DNA of 56,714 nucleotides from CAYMJA01 sp964391095 (GCA_964391095.1 CAYMJA010000004.1:1-56714), one strand, 5' to 3'; shown: positions 13,904-22,560, counted from the stretch's first letter. Notes: generated by a model from the letters alone, not told the origin. Made by a program: numbers and translations.

Positions 13904-15220
13904 CTAATCATAGAATAAATATTTTTTTCTTTTCTTCTTGAATTGCTCTAAGTCGCGCTGGTAACTTTGGACAATTTTTTCCGCAGGAACGCCCTTCTCC
14001 AGCATAAATCGTATCTTGTTTGTGCCGTTCGCTAAATCGAACATCCTTTTCCGCTTCTGAACACTCTCCAGTTTGAAATTGAATTTATCAGGGTACATCT
14101 TCATCAGAGTACCCATGATGTAGTATCCAACAGCAACAGGTTTAATCGTTCTTTCATCGGTAATGATTACCCTGACTCCTTGGCACAACTCGCCTTTATG
14201 GTGGAGATAGTAGGGTTTGAAATACATTGGTTGAAAATAAACCCCGGATAGCTTCAATGCATTTAATGTTTTTGAAAATTCTTCTGCATTTATCCAGGGA
14301 GCGCCAACCAGTTTGAATGGCAAGGTATAACCAACTCCAATATTTACTATCGGGAGCTCTCCCATTATGCCCGTAATGGGAAGAAACAATGCTGTGTCCA
14401 TTTCAGGAACGTGGGGTGACGTTGGAGTCCAGACAAGACCAGTGTTTCTCCAAGCCATGTCCCTTTTCCAGCCCTGCATCTTCACAACTTTCAGGTCGCA
14501 ATTAATCTCGCACTCCTTGTTAAAATATGTTGCGAGTTCCCCTATGGTCATTCCATGGACATAGGCTATTGGAGCTATTCCAATGAAAGACTTGAACTCT
14601 GGGTCAAGAACAGGACCACCTACAACCCATCCACCTATGGGATTGGGCCTGTCGAGGACGATGAATTTAATCTTATGTTCAGCCGCAGCTTCCATACAGT
14701 AGTACATTGTAGAGATATAGGTGTAGGATCTTGTACCAATATCCTGAATATCAAATATCAGGACATCAATGTTTTTCAACATTTCTGGGGTTGGTTTTCG
14801 GGTTTTTCCGTAAAGACTGTAAACGATTATACCTGTTTTTGGGTCTTTACTTCCTTCCACTGTTCCATGTACCCCGCCCCGGATGCCGTGCTCAGGGCCA
14901 AATAAAGCCTTAAGTTCAACACCAGGAAGCAAGGCAATGCGGTCAGCACTTGGACACAGATTGCTGTCCACACCAGTAGGATTAGTAACCAAACCGACCC
15001 TTTTACCCCAGATTAGATCTCGCTTCTCTTCTACAAGTACTTCAATACCCAGTTTTACAGCCGGTCTGAGTTTTACAGCCGGTTTCTCAGCCTGTGAAGA
15101 CTTTCTGTGCTCCAGAAAAGTGGGTATTGCAATCGCAGCAAGGATTCCAATGAATGTAATAACAATCAATAGCTCAATCAGGGTAAGCCCTTTTCTCTTT
15201 CTTTCTCTCAAAGTTTTCAT
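13904..15220 (-). CDS. Pilin-type N-terminus fused to NamZ/DUF1343 exo-N-acetylmuramidase
   Basis: 438 residues in two parts. Residues 1-40 are a textbook type IV pilin start: basic leader ending RKG, then LTLIELLIVITFIGILAAIA with Glu at mature position 5. After a short linker with a near-tandem KPAVKLRPAVKL, residues 55-438 match the DUF1343 family: KRVGLVTNPTGVDSN, ALFGPEHGIRGG, YSLYGKTRKPTPEML, VLIFDIQDIGTRSYTYIST, VLDRPNPIGG and GPVLDP. Members of this family (NamZ of Bacillus subtilis) release MurNAc from the non-reducing end of peptidoglycan chains. The enzyme would sit outside the cell on a pilin helix, in the membrane or in a pilus. GC content looks higher than in the neighbours, which suggests acquisition. 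Own promoter, SD (GGAGGTGATG region) and terminator. Confidence 0.88.
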   Translation of the reverse strand: MKTLRERKRKGLTLIELLIVITFIGILAAIAIPTFLEHRKSSQAEKPAVKLRPAVKLGIEVLVEEKRDLIWGKRVGLVTNPTGVDSNLCPSADRIALLPGVELKALFGPEHGIRGGVHGTVEGSKDPKTGIIVYSLYGKTRKPTPEMLKNIDVLIFDIQDIGTRSYTYISTMYYCMEAAAEHKIKFIVLDRPNPIGGWVVGGPVLDPEFKSFIGIAPIAYVHGMTIGELATYFNKECEINCDLKVVKMQGWKRDMAWRNTGLVWTPTSPHVPEMDTALFLPITGIMGELPIVNIGVGYTLPFKLVGAPWINAEEFSKTLNALKLSGVYFQPMYFKPYYLHHKGELCQGVRVIITDERTIKPVAVGYYIMGTLMKMYPDKFNFKLESVQKRKRMFDLANGTNKIRFMLEKGVPAEKIVQSYQRDLEQFKKKRKKYLFYD

Positions 15221-15353
15221 AAGTCATCACCTCCTTTCTTGAATTGTCTTATATTCAGTTCTCAAAGAACTATCAAACATCTATTTTTCAAGATAGCATA
15301 TTAAAAAATATCTGTCAAGTTTTTGTACAAGTTTATCGTAACTGTAAAAGATG
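15221..15353 (-). repeat. Duplicated promoter and leader cassette, copy B
   Basis: Partner of 13635-13762. The block from the SD through the leader hairpin AGTTCT-TTG-AGAACT is almost identical; a short divergent patch lies before the -10, and identity resumes through both promoter boxes and the upstream TGTAAAAGATGCAAA. Confidence 0.8.
15290..15318 (-). promoter_or_regulatory. Promoter of the pilin-NamZ gene
   Basis: Minus-strand TTGACA (15313-15318), 17-base spacer, TATCTT (15290-15295). Confidence 0.75.
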
Positions 15354-15359
15354 CAAAAT

Positions 15360-15884
15360 TTAATTAAAACCCTTTGATTTTTGCAAAGCAGGCAGAATTC
15401 TATAAATTAGCCAACCAGAGAATATTCCAACCGCAGCTCCAGCTAAAATATCTGAGGGCCAATGGATACCGATAAAAATCCTGGCTAAACAAATCAGAAA
15501 ACTGGCTAAAAAAAATAAAAGTCCTGCTTTTTTGTTGTAAAAATAAACAATAGTAGATATTGCAAAAAAGAAAGCAGCATGACCAGAAGGAAAAGCAGCA
15601 GTATTGTGGGTGATAAGCAAATTAACATTATTTTCTACAAATGGTCTTGGTCTTTGCCAAATCCAACGAATAAAATTAACAATAACTAATCTTGCCAAGA
15701 TAGCTGAAATAATTGCCTGAAGAACCATCTTCCAATATTGCTTGAACTTTATCGCTAAAAACAAAAACAAACAAAAGACCAAGACATATTCAAAATATTG
15801 AGCAAAGAAAATTCCTAAAACATTTAACCAGAACCATTTAAAAGCAAATTGATTTATTTGTTGAAAAATATATAAATCCATCAT
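15360..15884 (-). CDS. PAP2-family membrane phosphatase
   Basis: Lipid phosphate phosphatase, probably acting on undecaprenyl diphosphate or a similar carrier outside the membrane. The 174 residues hold about five helices and the three signature pieces: RWIWQRPRP near 78, FPSGHAAFF near 98, and RIFIGIHWPSDILAG near 140 with the catalytic His and Asp. The size is normal for short PAP2 proteins. Two ATG codons three bases apart could start it. A tandem palindrome lies between it and folD. Recycling the lipid carrier would serve cell wall and glycan export. Confidence 0.9.
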   Translation of the reverse strand: MMDLYIFQQINQFAFKWFWLNVLGIFFAQYFEYVLVFCLFLFLAIKFKQYWKMVLQAIISAILARLVIVNFIRWIWQRPRPFVENNVNLLITHNTAAFPSGHAAFFFAISTIVYFYNKKAGLLFFLASFLICLARIFIGIHWPSDILAGAAVGIFSGWLIYRILPALQKSKGFN

Positions 15885-15898
15885 TTAAAGAAAAAATT

Positions 15899-15936
15899 TG
15901 TTCAAGGTCGGGTGTTCAAGGTCGGGTCTTGAACAA
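15899..15936. repeat. GTTCAAGGTCGGGT tandem palindrome, copy 2
   Basis: One and a half copies of the unit seen at 363-383 (GTTCAAG-N7-CTTGAAC). The folD C-terminus (KTRP) and its stop codon are encoded inside it, so the repeat set the end of the protein. Confidence 0.7.
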
Positions 15937-16752
15937 CTTTATTAAATTTTCTAACAAGCAAGCGACAGTCATTGGACCAACTCCGCCAGGAACTGGTGTA
16001 ATGTAACTTGCTTGTTTAGAAACGCTTTTGAAATCAACATCACCTATTGATTTTCTTTTTCCTTTTTCAAACGATGTACCAACATCAATTACAACCACTC
16101 CCCTTTTAACCATCTTTCCAGTAACAAGATTTGGTTTAGCTGCTCCTGAAATTATAATATCGGCTTTTTTAGTAAAAAAAGAAATATTTTTGGTAAACTT
16201 ATCAACGACAGAGAAGGTTGCTTTTTCCTTTAACAACCATAAGGCTGAAGGACGACCAACTAATCTTCCTATTCCGATCAGGACTATATTTTTACCCTTA
16301 AAGGATATTTTATATTCTTTTAAAAGACGACTGATTCCGCTAACTGTGGGAGGAAGAATAGGCAAGGTTCCTGTGTAAAACTTGCCTATATTGATTTCAG
16401 ATAACACATCAATGTCTTTTTCTGGAGGAATAAGGTTTAAAAACTCTTGAGAATCAAAACCTTTTGGCAGGGGCAGTTGAATTATAGCGCCTTTGACATT
16501 GGGTTTTTCAACAATTTTTTGAATTTCTTTCTTTAATTTTCGGGGGCTAACTTGCGACGAAAATCTAAATAATCGAAAATTAATTCCTACTTTTTCGCAG
16601 GCCTTTTGTTTTTGGCGAATAAAAACCTCAGAAGCCAAATCTTCACCAACCAAAATTACGGCCATTTTTAATTTTAGCCGCTTTTTTTCTATTTCTCTTT
16701 TGAGGCTCCTTAAAATCTTCTCAGATAATTTTTTACCATCCAAAATTTTCAC
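15916..16752 (-). CDS. folD: Methylenetetrahydrofolate dehydrogenase/cyclohydrolase
   Basis: Bifunctional one-carbon enzyme that interconverts methylene- and formyl-tetrahydrofolate with NADP. The 278 residues show QLPLPKGFDSQEFLNLIPPEKDIDV, the nucleotide-binding IGRLVGRPSALWLL, and the C-terminal YITPVPGGVGPMTVACLL. With glyA, next upstream on the same strand, it forms a minimal folate one-carbon unit. The start is GTG with no ATG alternative and no SD; the codon touches the structured element at 16753-16920. The last residues lie in a repeat. Confidence 0.93.
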   Translation of the reverse strand: MKILDGKKLSEKILRSLKREIEKKRLKLKMAVILVGEDLASEVFIRQKQKACEKVGINFRLFRFSSQVSPRKLKKEIQKIVEKPNVKGAIIQLPLPKGFDSQEFLNLIPPEKDIDVLSEINIGKFYTGTLPILPPTVSGISRLLKEYKISFKGKNIVLIGIGRLVGRPSALWLLKEKATFSVVDKFTKNISFFTKKADIIISGAAKPNLVTGKMVKRGVVVIDVGTSFEKGKRKSIGDVDFKSVSKQASYITPVPGGVGPMTVACLLENLIKLFKTRP

Positions 16753-16920
16753 GATAAATTATTAAGCGAGGCAACCTGCTGAGGAGGACACACGGAGGCG
16801 AGCGGCCATGGTTTCCGAGCGAAGCGAGCGAGAGAGCGAGCCGAGTAACTAAGCTGAATTTTCTCGGTGGGAAAATTCAGCGGTCATCCGAAGTAGGTTG
16901 CCAAGCGATAATTCTAGATA
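16753..16920. repeat. 168-base structured palindromic element between glyA and folD
   Basis: Terminal arms share GGCAACCTGCT and, inverted, AGTAGGTTGCC, with further pairing to the ends. Inside are a hairpin CTGAATTTTC-GGAAAATTCAG and a CGAGCGAAGCGAGCGAG core. It runs exactly from the base after the glyA stop to the base before the folD start and has no open reading frame. It could be a mobile palindromic element, or a leader RNA for folD. Confidence 0.65.
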
Positions 16921-18165
16921 TTATTTCGGCAAAGGGAATTTCTGGCAAAGTTTTTTAACTTCCTTTCTAACTCTCAAGTAGGATTTAGGTTTTGAAACCA
17001 CGTCATCAATCCAAAAAGCAATCTGGCGCATCTCTTTTTCCTTCATTCCTCTGGTTGTAATAGCGGGAGTTCCTAATCTTATCCCCGAAGGATGAAATGG
17101 CGGATTAGGGTCATAAGGAATAGAGTTTTTATTAACAGTAATGCCAGCTTTTTCTAACCTTTCCTGGGCCTCTGTTCCTGAAATCTCCTTGTTTCGTAAA
17201 TCTATCAAAATTAAATGATTATCTGTTCCTCCGGTAATCAAATTGAAATTACGCTTTAAAAGTCCTGAAGCCAACGCTTTGCTATTTTTTACTATCTGCC
17301 TTCCATATCTCTTAAACTTAGCGCTTGATGCTTCTTTTAGACAAACAGCAATAGCGGCAATGTTATTCTCGTGGGGGCCTCCTTGAAGACCCGGAAAAAC
17401 AGCTTTATTAATTTTCTTAGGAAGTTTTGGATCTTTTTTTAGTCCTTTTCTGGTAACCATTATGATTCCTCCCCGGGGGCCTCTCAATGTTTTGTGGGTC
17501 GTAGTTGTAATAATATGAACAAAAGGAACAGGGTTGGGATGAACGCCGGCCACAACAAGTCCAGCAATATGGGCTATGTCAGCTGCAAGATAAGTTCCAA
17601 CCGAATCAGCGATTTTACCTAATTTTCTCCAATTAAAAATACGAGGATAAGCAGTAGCCCCTACCCAGATGAGTTTTGGTTTTACTTTTTTGGCTAATTT
17701 TTCTATCTCCTGGTAATCAAGCAAATTTGTCCTCTTATCAACCCCATATTGAACTGAATTATAAATTTTAGCGGAAAAGTTTACCTTCCAACCGTGAGTT
17801 AAATGCCCGCCGTGGGGAAGAGACATTCCCATTATTGTCTCCCCAGGTTCACAAAGAGCAAAATAAACCGCCTGGTTTGCCGGTGAGCCAGAATAGGGCT
17901 GAACATTAGCATAAGGCACTTTAAATAATTTTTTTGCTCTTTCCTGACAAAGGGTTTCAATCTTATCGTAAAACTCTAAACCAGCATAATATCTTTTACC
18001 GGGATAACCCTCGGCATACTTATCAGTTAAAACAGAACCCAACGCCTCCCGGACAGCCAAAGAAGTGTGATTTTCTGAGGGAATCATCTCAAGGGTAGTT
18101 TCCTGTCTTTTTTTCTCTTTGGCAATAAGATTTGAAATTTGAGAGTCAGTTTTTTTCAATTTCAT
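16921..18165 (-). CDS. glyA: Serine hydroxymethyltransferase
   Basis: PLP enzyme that converts serine to glycine and charges tetrahydrofolate with a one-carbon unit. The 414 residues show TLEMIPSENHTS near 24, YAEGYPGKRYYAG near 50, the PLP lysine in TTTTHKTLRGPRGG near 222, and FPGLQGGPHEN near 255. Full length. It overlaps the end of the Sua5/TsaC gene by 20 bases. In organisms with few biosynthetic routes it is often kept to supply one-carbon units for tRNA formylation or thymidylate. Confidence 0.96.
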   Translation of the reverse strand: MKLKKTDSQISNLIAKEKKRQETTLEMIPSENHTSLAVREALGSVLTDKYAEGYPGKRYYAGLEFYDKIETLCQERAKKLFKVPYANVQPYSGSPANQAVYFALCEPGETIMGMSLPHGGHLTHGWKVNFSAKIYNSVQYGVDKRTNLLDYQEIEKLAKKVKPKLIWVGATAYPRIFNWRKLGKIADSVGTYLAADIAHIAGLVVAGVHPNPVPFVHIITTTTHKTLRGPRGGIIMVTRKGLKKDPKLPKKINKAVFPGLQGGPHENNIAAIAVCLKEASSAKFKRYGRQIVKNSKALASGLLKRNFNLITGGTDNHLILIDLRNKEISGTEAQERLEKAGITVNKNSIPYDPNPPFHPSGIRLGTPAITTRGMKEKEMRQIAFWIDDVVSKPKSYLRVRKEVKKLCQKFPLPK

Positions 18166-18772
18166 AATCGCCTTTCCTTAAAATTTTTGGTTTTTTACCA
18201 GTTAAGTTAATTACAGTTGAAGGAGAACTTTTTGGCAAATTTCCAGCATTTATAACTAAATCAGGTTGTATTTTTTGATTTTCAAACTGTTTTAAAACTT
18301 CTTTAATCTTGGTAGAGGGTAATTTGCCCGAGATATTAGCCGATGTCCCGGTTAAAGGTCTGTTTATTTTCTTAAGTAAAATATTAACCAATTTATAATC
18401 CGGAATCCGGAGACCAATTGTTTTTTTTTGGCCAAACAAGATTTTCGGCAAACCAGAATTTATTTTTCTTTTTAAAATTACGGTGATTTTACCAGACCAA
18501 ACCTTCTTTAAAAATTTCTCTTGTTTTTTATCAATAAAAGCTATTCTTTTTGCCATTCTAATGTCTTTAACAAAAACCGGAATTGGTTTTCTTTTCTGGC
18601 GTTTTTTTATATCAAAAATTTTCTTAGCGGCTTTTTCATTAGCAGCGTCAGCCAAAATTCCATAAACCGTATCAGTCGGACAAACTATAACTTTTCCTGT
18701 TTTAAGCTCTTCCGCTATCTCTTTCACCGCTTGCCGGTCCAGTTGCTTCAAAAAAATTTTTAACATCTCCAT
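18146..18772 (-). CDS. tsaC: Sua5/YrdC/YwlC-family threonylcarbamoyl-AMP synthase
   Basis: Makes threonylcarbamoyl-AMP for the t6A37 modification of ANN-decoding tRNAs. The 208 residues begin with a short helix and then KTGKVIVCPTDTVYGILADA, followed by KRKPIPVFV, GKITVILKRK and RPLTGTSANISG, the conserved YrdC pocket elements. It is the short form without the extra Sua5 C-terminal domain. It overlaps glyA and lies three bases from the nucleotidyltransferase, so the group leuS-nucleotidyltransferase-tsaC-glyA appears co-transcribed. Confidence 0.9.
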   Translation of the reverse strand: MEMLKIFLKQLDRQAVKEIAEELKTGKVIVCPTDTVYGILADAANEKAAKKIFDIKKRQKRKPIPVFVKDIRMAKRIAFIDKKQEKFLKKVWSGKITVILKRKINSGLPKILFGQKKTIGLRIPDYKLVNILLKKINRPLTGTSANISGKLPSTKIKEVLKQFENQKIQPDLVINAGNLPKSSPSTVINLTGKKPKILRKGDYEIEKN

Positions 18773-18775
18773 TGC

Positions 18776-19504
18776 TTAATGAAAATTCTTTGAGGCCTTA
18801 AGAAACCGAGAAAACTTTATGATATCTGCAGGATTGCCAAAATCTATCCAATGATCTTGAATTTTCTTTACCCTCACCTTTCTTTTTTCTGCCAGAAGGC
18901 TAACTACATCAGTGATTTCATATTCTCCTCTTGGAGATTTACGAATCTTCGGAAGTTTATCAAACACCTCCGGAGTAAATTTATACAAACCAGTATTAAT
19001 TAAATTCCCGATATGTTTTTTGGGTTTTTCCACAATTCTTTTCAAAAATCCGTTGTCAGCAATAAGTACTCCGTATTTTTCGGGCCGTTGATGATAGAAA
19101 CCAGCGACATAATTATATTTCCCTTCAATATTCAGAGCTTGAAGGTCTTTTACCGAGTAAAGATTATCGCCGCAGACAAACAAAAAATGCTCTCTGCCAA
19201 CGATATCTTTAATGCATTTCAAAGGACAGGCAGTGCCATATATTTTCTCTTTTCCTCCTAAAATTTTGAATTGATTAACAATTGTTGCTTTGTACTTGTA
19301 TTTCTTAAGAAACTCCCTCATCATCTCTGCTTTATAACCCACGACCAAAATCAATTCCCTGTAACCAGCTTTTAAAAGATTATCTAAAAGATAACCCAGA
19401 AAGGGTTTCTTCTGGACTCTAATAAGATGTTTAGATTTATTCTTGCTGAGATGCAGCATCCTGGTTCCCTGGCCAGCAGCCGCAATCACTACTTTATTAA
19501 TCAC
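18776..19504 (-). CDS. Sugar-phosphate nucleotidyltransferase
   Basis: NTP-transferase-fold enzyme that couples a sugar phosphate to a nucleotide, 242 residues. The signature AAAGQGTRML is at the N-terminus, followed by KSKHLIRVQKKPFLGYLLDN, the metal-binding FVCGDN near 103, and IVEKPKKHIGNLINTGLYKF near 155. It ends HWIDFGNPADIIKFSRFLKA, the usual end of the catalytic domain, without a left-handed beta-helix. The sugar and nucleotide cannot be told apart here (glucose, mannose or GlcNAc types are possible). GTG start two bases after the leuS stop. Confidence 0.85.
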   Translation of the reverse strand: MINKVVIAAAGQGTRMLHLSKNKSKHLIRVQKKPFLGYLLDNLLKAGYRELILVVGYKAEMMREFLKKYKYKATIVNQFKILGGKEKIYGTACPLKCIKDIVGREHFLFVCGDNLYSVKDLQALNIEGKYNYVAGFYHQRPEKYGVLIADNGFLKRIVEKPKKHIGNLINTGLYKFTPEVFDKLPKIRKSPRGEYEITDVVSLLAEKRKVRVKKIQDHWIDFGNPADIIKFSRFLKASKNFH

Positions 19505-19505
19505 A

Positions 19506-21998
19506 TTAAATAACGAAATTAATTAATTTTTTAGGAATAAATATTATCTTTTTAATCTTTTTTTCCTTTGTCCATTCTACTATTTTTTCTTGAGATAAAG
19601 CAATTTTTTTAGCTCTTTCTTGAGAAATACCAGCTTCTACTTCTATCTTATCGCGAACCTTGCCATTTATCTGAATAACCAAAGTTATAATCTTCTCTTT
19701 AACTAATTCAGGACTATATTTGGGCCATTTCTGGATATGAATACTTCTTTTATAGCCCAATTGGCACCAAACTTCTTCGGCAAGATGAGGGGCAAAAGGA
19801 GCAAAAATTTTCAAAAAATTTTCAAAATCTTTTTTTGATAAAGCATTCTTGTCTAATTGCCAAGCATTACAAAATTCCATTAAAGAGCTAATGGCTGTGT
19901 TAAATTTTAAACTTTCTATATCTTCTGAAACTTTTTTAATGGTTTTATGAAGCAATTTTTCCAATTCAGGAGAGCTTTTTCTTTTCTTTTTCGGTCGACT
20001 AAGAAACTGAGAGCCTAATTTCCAGACCTTGTCTAAAAATCTTTTTATTCCTTTTAATCCTTTTGTGTCCCAGGGAATCATTTGTTCAAAAGGACCTATA
20101 AACATCTCATAAACCCTCATACTATCAGCTCCATAGTGTTTTATAATTTCATCAGGATTAATCACGTTACCCTTAGATTTGGACATTTTAACTCCTCCCT
20201 CTCCAAGAATTATCCCATGAGAAGTCCGCTTTTTATAGGGCTCGGGTCCTACAGATTTTGGTACAGTTTTAATATCCCATAAAAATTTATAAATAAAACG
20301 AGAATATAGTAAATGTAAGGTAGTGTGTTCCATTCCGCCATTATACCAATCTACCGGCAGCCAATACTTCAGCAACTTCGGATTGGCTAAATTCTTATCG
20401 TCTTGGGGACTACAATAACGAAGATAGTACCAATTAGAGCCGGCCCAATTCGGCATAACATCAGTTTCCCGCCTTGCCGAACCGCCGCATTTGGGACATT
20501 TAATATTCAGCCAACCTTTTGCTTCTGCCAAGGGTGACTCACCTTTTTGGGTAGGTTTATAATCTTGGACTTTAGGCAATTTTACTGGTAAATTTTCTTC
20601 AGGAACAGCAATCCATTTCTGGCAATTTTTACAGAAAACAAGCGGAATTGGTTCTCCCCAGTAACGTTGCCGAGAAAAAATCCAATCTCTTAACTTATAA
20701 TAAACAGCTTCTTTAGCCAATTCTTTCTTTTTTAACCAATCCTTAATTCTTTCTTTAGCAGTTTCAGAATTCATCCCGTTAAATCTTCCTGAATTAATCA
20801 AAACTCCCTCTCCTTCGTAGGCTTTTTTCTGTTTGGATAAACCTCTCTTTCTATCTGTCTCAATCTGCAGCGCTATAACTTCCCGAATGGGAAGATTATA
20901 GTGCCTAGCGAAATCAAAATCTCGCTGGTCATGAGCGGGTACAGCCATAATAGCACCAGTTCCATAATGCATTAAAACATAATCGGCAACAAAAATTGGG
21001 ATTTCCCTGCTATTTACTGGGTTTATGGCTTTAATGCCTCTTATCTCTAGACCGTTTTTCTCTTTATCCTCTTTAATTCTTTCTTTTTCTATTTTCTTTT
21101 TTGACTTTTCAATATAATCTTTAACAAATTTGTAGTTTGCGATTTGGTCTTTAAGTTTTTCAATTAGGGGATGTTCTGGCGCTAAAACCAAATAAGTGGC
21201 GCCAAAAAGAGTATCAGTTCTAGTAGTAAAAACAGGAATTGAAAATTGGAAATCAGCCTTTCGGGGAATCCACCCAAAGGCGTCCAGGGAAATTGGAAAT
21301 TGAACCTCTACCCCTTTGCTTTTGCCTATCCATTCTTTCTGAGAAATTTTAACCCTTTCTGGATAATCAACCCTATCTAAATCCTGAATTAACCTCTCAG
21401 CATACTTGGTTATTTTTAAGAGCCACTGTTCTTTTTCTTTCCTAATAACTTTTGCTCCACAACGTTCGCAGCAGCCATTAACTACCTCCTCGTTAGCCAG
21501 TCCGATTTTGCAAGAGGGACACCAGTTTATTGGTATTTTAGATTTATAGGCTAATCCTTTTTTAAAAAGTTGGACAAATATCCATTGAGTCCATTTATAA
21601 TAAGATGGGTCCGTAGTATTAATTTCCCGGCTCCAATCAAAAGAAAGCCCTAATCTTTTCTGTTGCTTTTTAAAATTGGCAGTATTTTTTCTGGTAACAA
21701 TTCTGGGATGAATTCCGGTTTTAATAGCATAATTCTCAGTGGGAAGGCCAAAAGCATCCCAACCCATAGGAAATAAAACATTAAACCCCTCCATCCTTTT
21801 CTTTCGGCTAACTACATCCAGACCTATGTAACTGCGACAGTGACCAACATGAAGTCCGGCACCCGAGGGATAGGGAAATTCAACTAAGACATAATATTTT
21901 TTCTTTTTTGACCAGTCAGATGCTTGAAATATCTTTTGCTTTTCCCAAAATTTTTGCCATTTTTGTTCAATTTTTTGAGGGCGATATTCTGAAATCAT
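19506..21998 (-). CDS. leuS: Leucyl-tRNA synthetase
   Basis: Class I synthetase, 830 residues. PSGAGLHVGHC is the HIGH motif near 45; a zinc-like CPSC...CCERC pair is near 157-180; the CP1 editing domain begins at FTTRTDTLFGATYLVLAPEHP; KMSKSKGNVINPDE lies near 625; the anticodon and C-terminal domains follow. A palindromic stretch adds LDAFGWIPRKADFQ just before the editing domain. It starts at ATG, faces the receiver gene upstream, and leads a probable operon with the sugar nucleotidyltransferase, tsaC and glyA. Confidence 0.96.
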   Translation of the reverse strand: MISEYRPQKIEQKWQKFWEKQKIFQASDWSKKKKYYVLVEFPYPSGAGLHVGHCRSYIGLDVVSRKKRMEGFNVLFPMGWDAFGLPTENYAIKTGIHPRIVTRKNTANFKKQQKRLGLSFDWSREINTTDPSYYKWTQWIFVQLFKKGLAYKSKIPINWCPSCKIGLANEEVVNGCCERCGAKVIRKEKEQWLLKITKYAERLIQDLDRVDYPERVKISQKEWIGKSKGVEVQFPISLDAFGWIPRKADFQFSIPVFTTRTDTLFGATYLVLAPEHPLIEKLKDQIANYKFVKDYIEKSKKKIEKERIKEDKEKNGLEIRGIKAINPVNSREIPIFVADYVLMHYGTGAIMAVPAHDQRDFDFARHYNLPIREVIALQIETDRKRGLSKQKKAYEGEGVLINSGRFNGMNSETAKERIKDWLKKKELAKEAVYYKLRDWIFSRQRYWGEPIPLVFCKNCQKWIAVPEENLPVKLPKVQDYKPTQKGESPLAEAKGWLNIKCPKCGGSARRETDVMPNWAGSNWYYLRYCSPQDDKNLANPKLLKYWLPVDWYNGGMEHTTLHLLYSRFIYKFLWDIKTVPKSVGPEPYKKRTSHGIILGEGGVKMSKSKGNVINPDEIIKHYGADSMRVYEMFIGPFEQMIPWDTKGLKGIKRFLDKVWKLGSQFLSRPKKKRKSSPELEKLLHKTIKKVSEDIESLKFNTAISSLMEFCNAWQLDKNALSKKDFENFLKIFAPFAPHLAEEVWCQLGYKRSIHIQKWPKYSPELVKEKIITLVIQINGKVRDKIEVEAGISQERAKKIALSQEKIVEWTKEKKIKKIIFIPKKLINFVI
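21256..21281 (-). repeat. Palindrome inside leuS
   Basis: GCCTTT-C-GGG and CCC-A-AAAGGC arms around GAATCCA, flanked on both sides by GGAAATTG-like heptamers. In frame; it adds about 14 residues at the entry to the editing domain. Confidence 0.6.
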
Positions 21999-22090
21999 AA
22001 TAGCTTAATTTTTCATCATAACACAATTATTTTTTTAAAAAAAGACGCAGTCCGAGAACCGTTCTTGAACTACTTGGTATGGGATAAGGG

Positions 22091-22119
22091 TTGACAAATA
22101 TACTTTTATTTGATATAAT
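22091..22119 (+). promoter_or_regulatory. Consensus promoter of the receiver-domain gene
   Basis: TTGACA (22091-22096), 17-base spacer, TATAAT (22114-22119): a perfect consensus pair, the best promoter in the window. Confidence 0.9.
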
Positions 22120-22167
22120 CTAAATATAAAGGGTTCTTTAATAACGCTTAAAAAGGGGGTGGAGGAA

Positions 22168-22524
22168 ATGAAGATTTTAATGGTTGATGACGCAGAGATA
22201 ATGCGGAAAATAGTAAAGGATTTCCTTGAAAGTAGAAAGGATCACTATGAAGTGTCTACAGCAGAAGACGGAGAAGAAGCACTGGCTATAATGAAAAAGA
22301 CCTCTCCACCATTTGATTTGGTTATAACTGATACAGAAATGCCAAGAATGGGAGGAATCGAATTAACCGAATGGGTTAAAACAAATTTCCCGAAAATCCC
22401 GGTTATTTTGACAAGTGGGGCGGAAGAACCAAAGAATCACCAGGCTGACATTTTCTTAGCCAAACCCTTTAATCTTCATCGGTTAGAGGAAATCCTCAAA
22501 TCACTCTGCCTAAAAGCCAGATAA
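22168..22524 (+). CDS. Single-domain response regulator (CheY-like receiver)
   Basis: 118-residue receiver domain without an output domain. It starts KILMVDDAEIMRKIV with the acidic pair, has the phospho-acceptor Asp in LVITDTEMPRMGG, Thr/Ser in VILTSGAEE and the conserved Lys in FLAKPF. ATG at 22168 is chosen over a GTG nine bases earlier because the GTG lies inside the purine-rich ribosome site. It is a stand-alone gene with its own consensus promoter and terminator; no histidine kinase is nearby. Possible roles are motility or pilus control, or a phosphorelay. Confidence 0.92.
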   Translation: MKILMVDDAEIMRKIVKDFLESRKDHYEVSTAEDGEEALAIMKKTSPPFDLVITDTEMPRMGGIELTEWVKTNFPKIPVILTSGAEEPKNHQADIFLAKPFNLHRLEEILKSLCLKAR

Positions 22525-22542
22525 AATATCTGGCTTTTTTCT
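22512..22542 (+). terminator. Intrinsic terminator of the receiver gene
   Basis: AAAAGCCAGATA pairs with TATCTGGCTTTT around AAA and ends in a T run. The stem overlaps the stop codon. Confidence 0.9.
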
Positions 22543-22560
22543 TGTTTGTCCCTATTGTTT

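Noticed and set aside
16753..16920. Known tetrahydrofolate or glycine riboswitch before folD/glyA
   Set aside because: I could not place the conserved core of either class; inverted ends and the gap-filling position suit a palindromic element better.
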